From Chloroflexota bacterium (lineage in GTDB: Bacteria; Chloroflexota; Anaerolineae; Anaerolineales; Villigracilaceae): 64,000 nucleotides of DNA. The notes beneath the pieces are model-generated. The model searched no databases. It saw only the letters and a list, made by a program, of their open reading frames with translations, and had not been told where the DNA came from. Within the stretch, counting starts at the first letter, position 1; the number at the start of each line of letters is the position of its first letter. The DNA is taken from NCBI GenBank assembly GCA_016235425.1, contig JACRLC010000067.1:1-64000 (forward strand), read 5' to 3'. Shown one piece after another: positions 63,036 to 64,000 of this stretch. A program made the translations under genes and the position numbers.

Positions 63036-63136
63036 AACGCATGTCAGGTCTGCTTGTCGCGAACGCGAATCGAAATAGGGAAATCCACATCCATCCACGT
63101 TCATCCGCGTCCCCAAAATTACATCCCGTCCTAAAT

Positions 63137-63205
63137 CCGTGATGACAAATATTTATCAAAAAAGTGATAAATATCTTGTCACTTCCCCAGCCTGCATGAT
63201 ACAAT
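63137..63205 (+). promoter_or_regulatory. Palindromic operator overlapping the FTR1 promoter
   Basis: An inverted repeat with a perfect core ATATTTATCA-AAAAAG-TGATAAATAT and matching outer GTGA/TCAC segments runs from about 63139 to 63182. Its right end contains the -35 TTGTCA (63176-63181), followed at 18 bases by the -10 TACAAT (63200-63205). A repressor bound there would block transcription of the permease gene. It does not match Fur, IdeR or Rex sites known to me. Confidence 0.6.
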
Positions 63206-63218
63206 TTTCAAGATAAAT

Positions 63219-63241
63219 CAGCCTGAAATAGGCTGGTTTTT
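63219..63241 (+). terminator. Hairpin with T run in the FTR1 leader
   Basis: CAGCC-TGAAATA-GGCTG followed by GTTTTTA, just downstream of the predicted transcription start and about 30 bases before the ATG. It could be a leader attenuator or the end of an upstream transcript. Confidence 0.45.
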
Positions 63242-63268
63242 ATATCCCCAACTTGATACGAGGTGTAA

Positions 63269-64000
63269 ATGCTCCCCTCCTATTTACTTTCCCTCCGCGA
63301 AGGCCTTGAAGCCGCTCTCATTATTGGAATTGCCATTGGCGCACTGCGAAAGATCCGCCGCACGGATCTCGCCCCGGCCCTCTGGCTTGGCACGTTCAGT
63401 GCGGTGGCCGTCAGTATTCTCGCTGCCGTTTTGCTCACCAATTTCGGCATGTCACTCCAGGGGGAGGCGGAGAAAATCTTCGAAGGCTTGACCATGCTCA
63501 TCGCCGCAGGAATCCTTACCTGGATGATCTTCTGGATGAGCAAGCAATCGCGCACGCTCAAGGCTGAACTGGAAGAAGGCGTGAACAAGGCCGCAGTATC
63601 CACCGGCAAACGCGCACTCTTCTGGCTGGCTTTTGTCGCAGTGGTGCGCGAAGGTATCGAGCTGGCGCTGTTCCTCACCGCCGCATTTTTCGTAGGCGAC
63701 CAGAGTCAGATCACCGCCAACACCGCGCAGACCCTGGCAGGCGCGATCCTGGGTCTTGGCACAGCCATTCTGCTCGGCTGGACTCTCTTCGCCACCACTG
63801 TCCGCCTCGACTTGCGCCGCTTCTTCCAGGTGACGGGCGCACTGCTCATCATGTTCGCGGCGGGGTTGGTCGCACATGGCGTGCATGAGTTCAACGAAGT
63901 TGCCTGGATTCCATCCGTCATCGAGCATGTGTGGGATGTGAATGCCTTTGTGGACGAAAACTCACTGCCGGGTCAATTGCTGAAGACGCTCTTTGGTTAC
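63269..64000 (+). CDS. FTR1-family iron permease (cut by window edge)
   Basis: The first 244 codons of an FTR1/EfeU-type high-affinity iron permease. REGLE appears at residues 10-14 (LSLREGLEAALIIGIAIGAL) and again as VVREGIELALFLTA, the two motifs that bind Fe3+. About six membrane helices are visible so far. ATG 63269 follows GAGGTG. The reading frame is open to the last base, so the gene continues outside. Regulation by the upstream palindrome is likely. Confidence 0.9.
   Translation, partial: MLPSYLLSLREGLEAALIIGIAIGALRKIRRTDLAPALWLGTFSAVAVSILAAVLLTNFGMSLQGEAEKIFEGLTMLIAAGILTWMIFWMSKQSRTLKAELEEGVNKAAVSTGKRALFWLAFVAVVREGIELALFLTAAFFVGDQSQITANTAQTLAGAILGLGTAILLGWTLFATTVRLDLRRFFQVTGALLIMFAAGLVAHGVHEFNEVAWIPSVIEHVWDVNAFVDENSLPGQLLKTLFGY

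Larger units (their letters stand above)
62284..63268. other. Repeat array and FTR1 control region
   Basis: About 985 gene-free bases. First come six 60-bp repeat units (62385-63002) with an inserted inverted repeat between units 2 and 3 (AACCGTCCACGAAT / ATTCGTGGACGGTT, 62528-62607), then a TTGTCGAAG palindrome (63016-63035), then the iron-permease control region. Peptides translated from the repeats look repetitive and are not considered genes. Confidence 0.7.

Noticed and set aside
62127-63116. Minus-strand frames giving repeated peptides such as VNHGADETC
   Set aside because: They are translations of the 60-bp repeats and partly of the antisense of the nuclease-vWA gene; no start signals or family similarity.

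Overview
The window looks like a chromosomal segment of a member of the Chloroflexota, most likely class Anaerolineae. This is inferred from gene content and sequence texture, not from a marker gene. Pointers are a complete System I cytochrome c maturation cluster with a Cys-type CcmE, multiheme and lipoprotein cytochromes, an INO1-type inositol-phosphate synthase, an hrcA-grpE-dnaK-dnaJ cluster behind a CIRCE element, a DnaB intein, and a dense load of small palindromic and 7-bp-period repeats, some of them inside coding regions.

Layout. 1-5.4 kb: an orphan HicA-like toxin, a B12-binding radical SAM protein, a membrane Fe-S oxidoreductase of the HdrD/DsrK type and a LysR regulator. 5.6-9 kb: a rhodanese-repeat lipoprotein with a broken last domain lies downstream of a 13-heme lipoprotein cytochrome. 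The cytochrome frame contains one in-frame TGA, followed at once by a SECIS-like hairpin and preceded by a Rex-like operator. 9.2-20.1 kb: an AbrB-like protein, a lytic transglycosylase-like protein, and the minus-strand ccm cluster in the order ccmE-F-H-G-(zinc ribbon)-(cytochrome)-A-B-C-D. 20.1-21.1 kb: a gene-free block of inverted repeats. 21.1-46.3 kb: secreted or housekeeping genes (gluzincin peptidase, peptide-binding protein, LysM lipoprotein, aldo/keto reductase, ThyX, HIT, two deacetylase paralogues, Ino1, histidine kinase, PfkB kinase, M20 peptidase, a toxin-antitoxin pair with a frameshifted toxin, adenylate cyclase, transglutaminase, PAP2, two Ser/Thr kinases with extracytoplasmic propellers).

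46.4-51.3 kb: the heat-shock cluster. 51.4-54.9 kb: an FmdB-like remnant, a sugar-binding lipoprotein, an M50 protease, tRNA-Sec (selC), a DUF4190 protein and tRNA-Pro. 55-60.4 kb: a bifunctional nuclease, an intein-containing DnaB helicase, a DnaD-like protein and a two-AAA-domain DnaC-like loader, which together form a helicase-loading operon. 60.5-62.3 kb: an AT-richer, separately promoted protein that joins a PD-(D/E)XK-like nuclease region to a vWA domain. 62.3-63.2 kb: an array of 60-bp repeats of two alternating subtypes. 63.3 kb to the end: an FTR1-type iron permease behind a long palindromic operator, cut by the window edge.

The most notable signal is the combination of selC at 54.2 kb with the TGA-interrupted multiheme cytochrome at 8.7 kb: together they suggest a selenocysteine-containing multiheme cytochrome matured by the neighbouring ccm genes. 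The nuclease-vWA protein with its flanking repeat array is the best candidate for an undescribed system. Several frame breaks (rhodanese protein, RelE-like toxin) may be true mutations or sequence errors and cannot be told apart from sequence alone.
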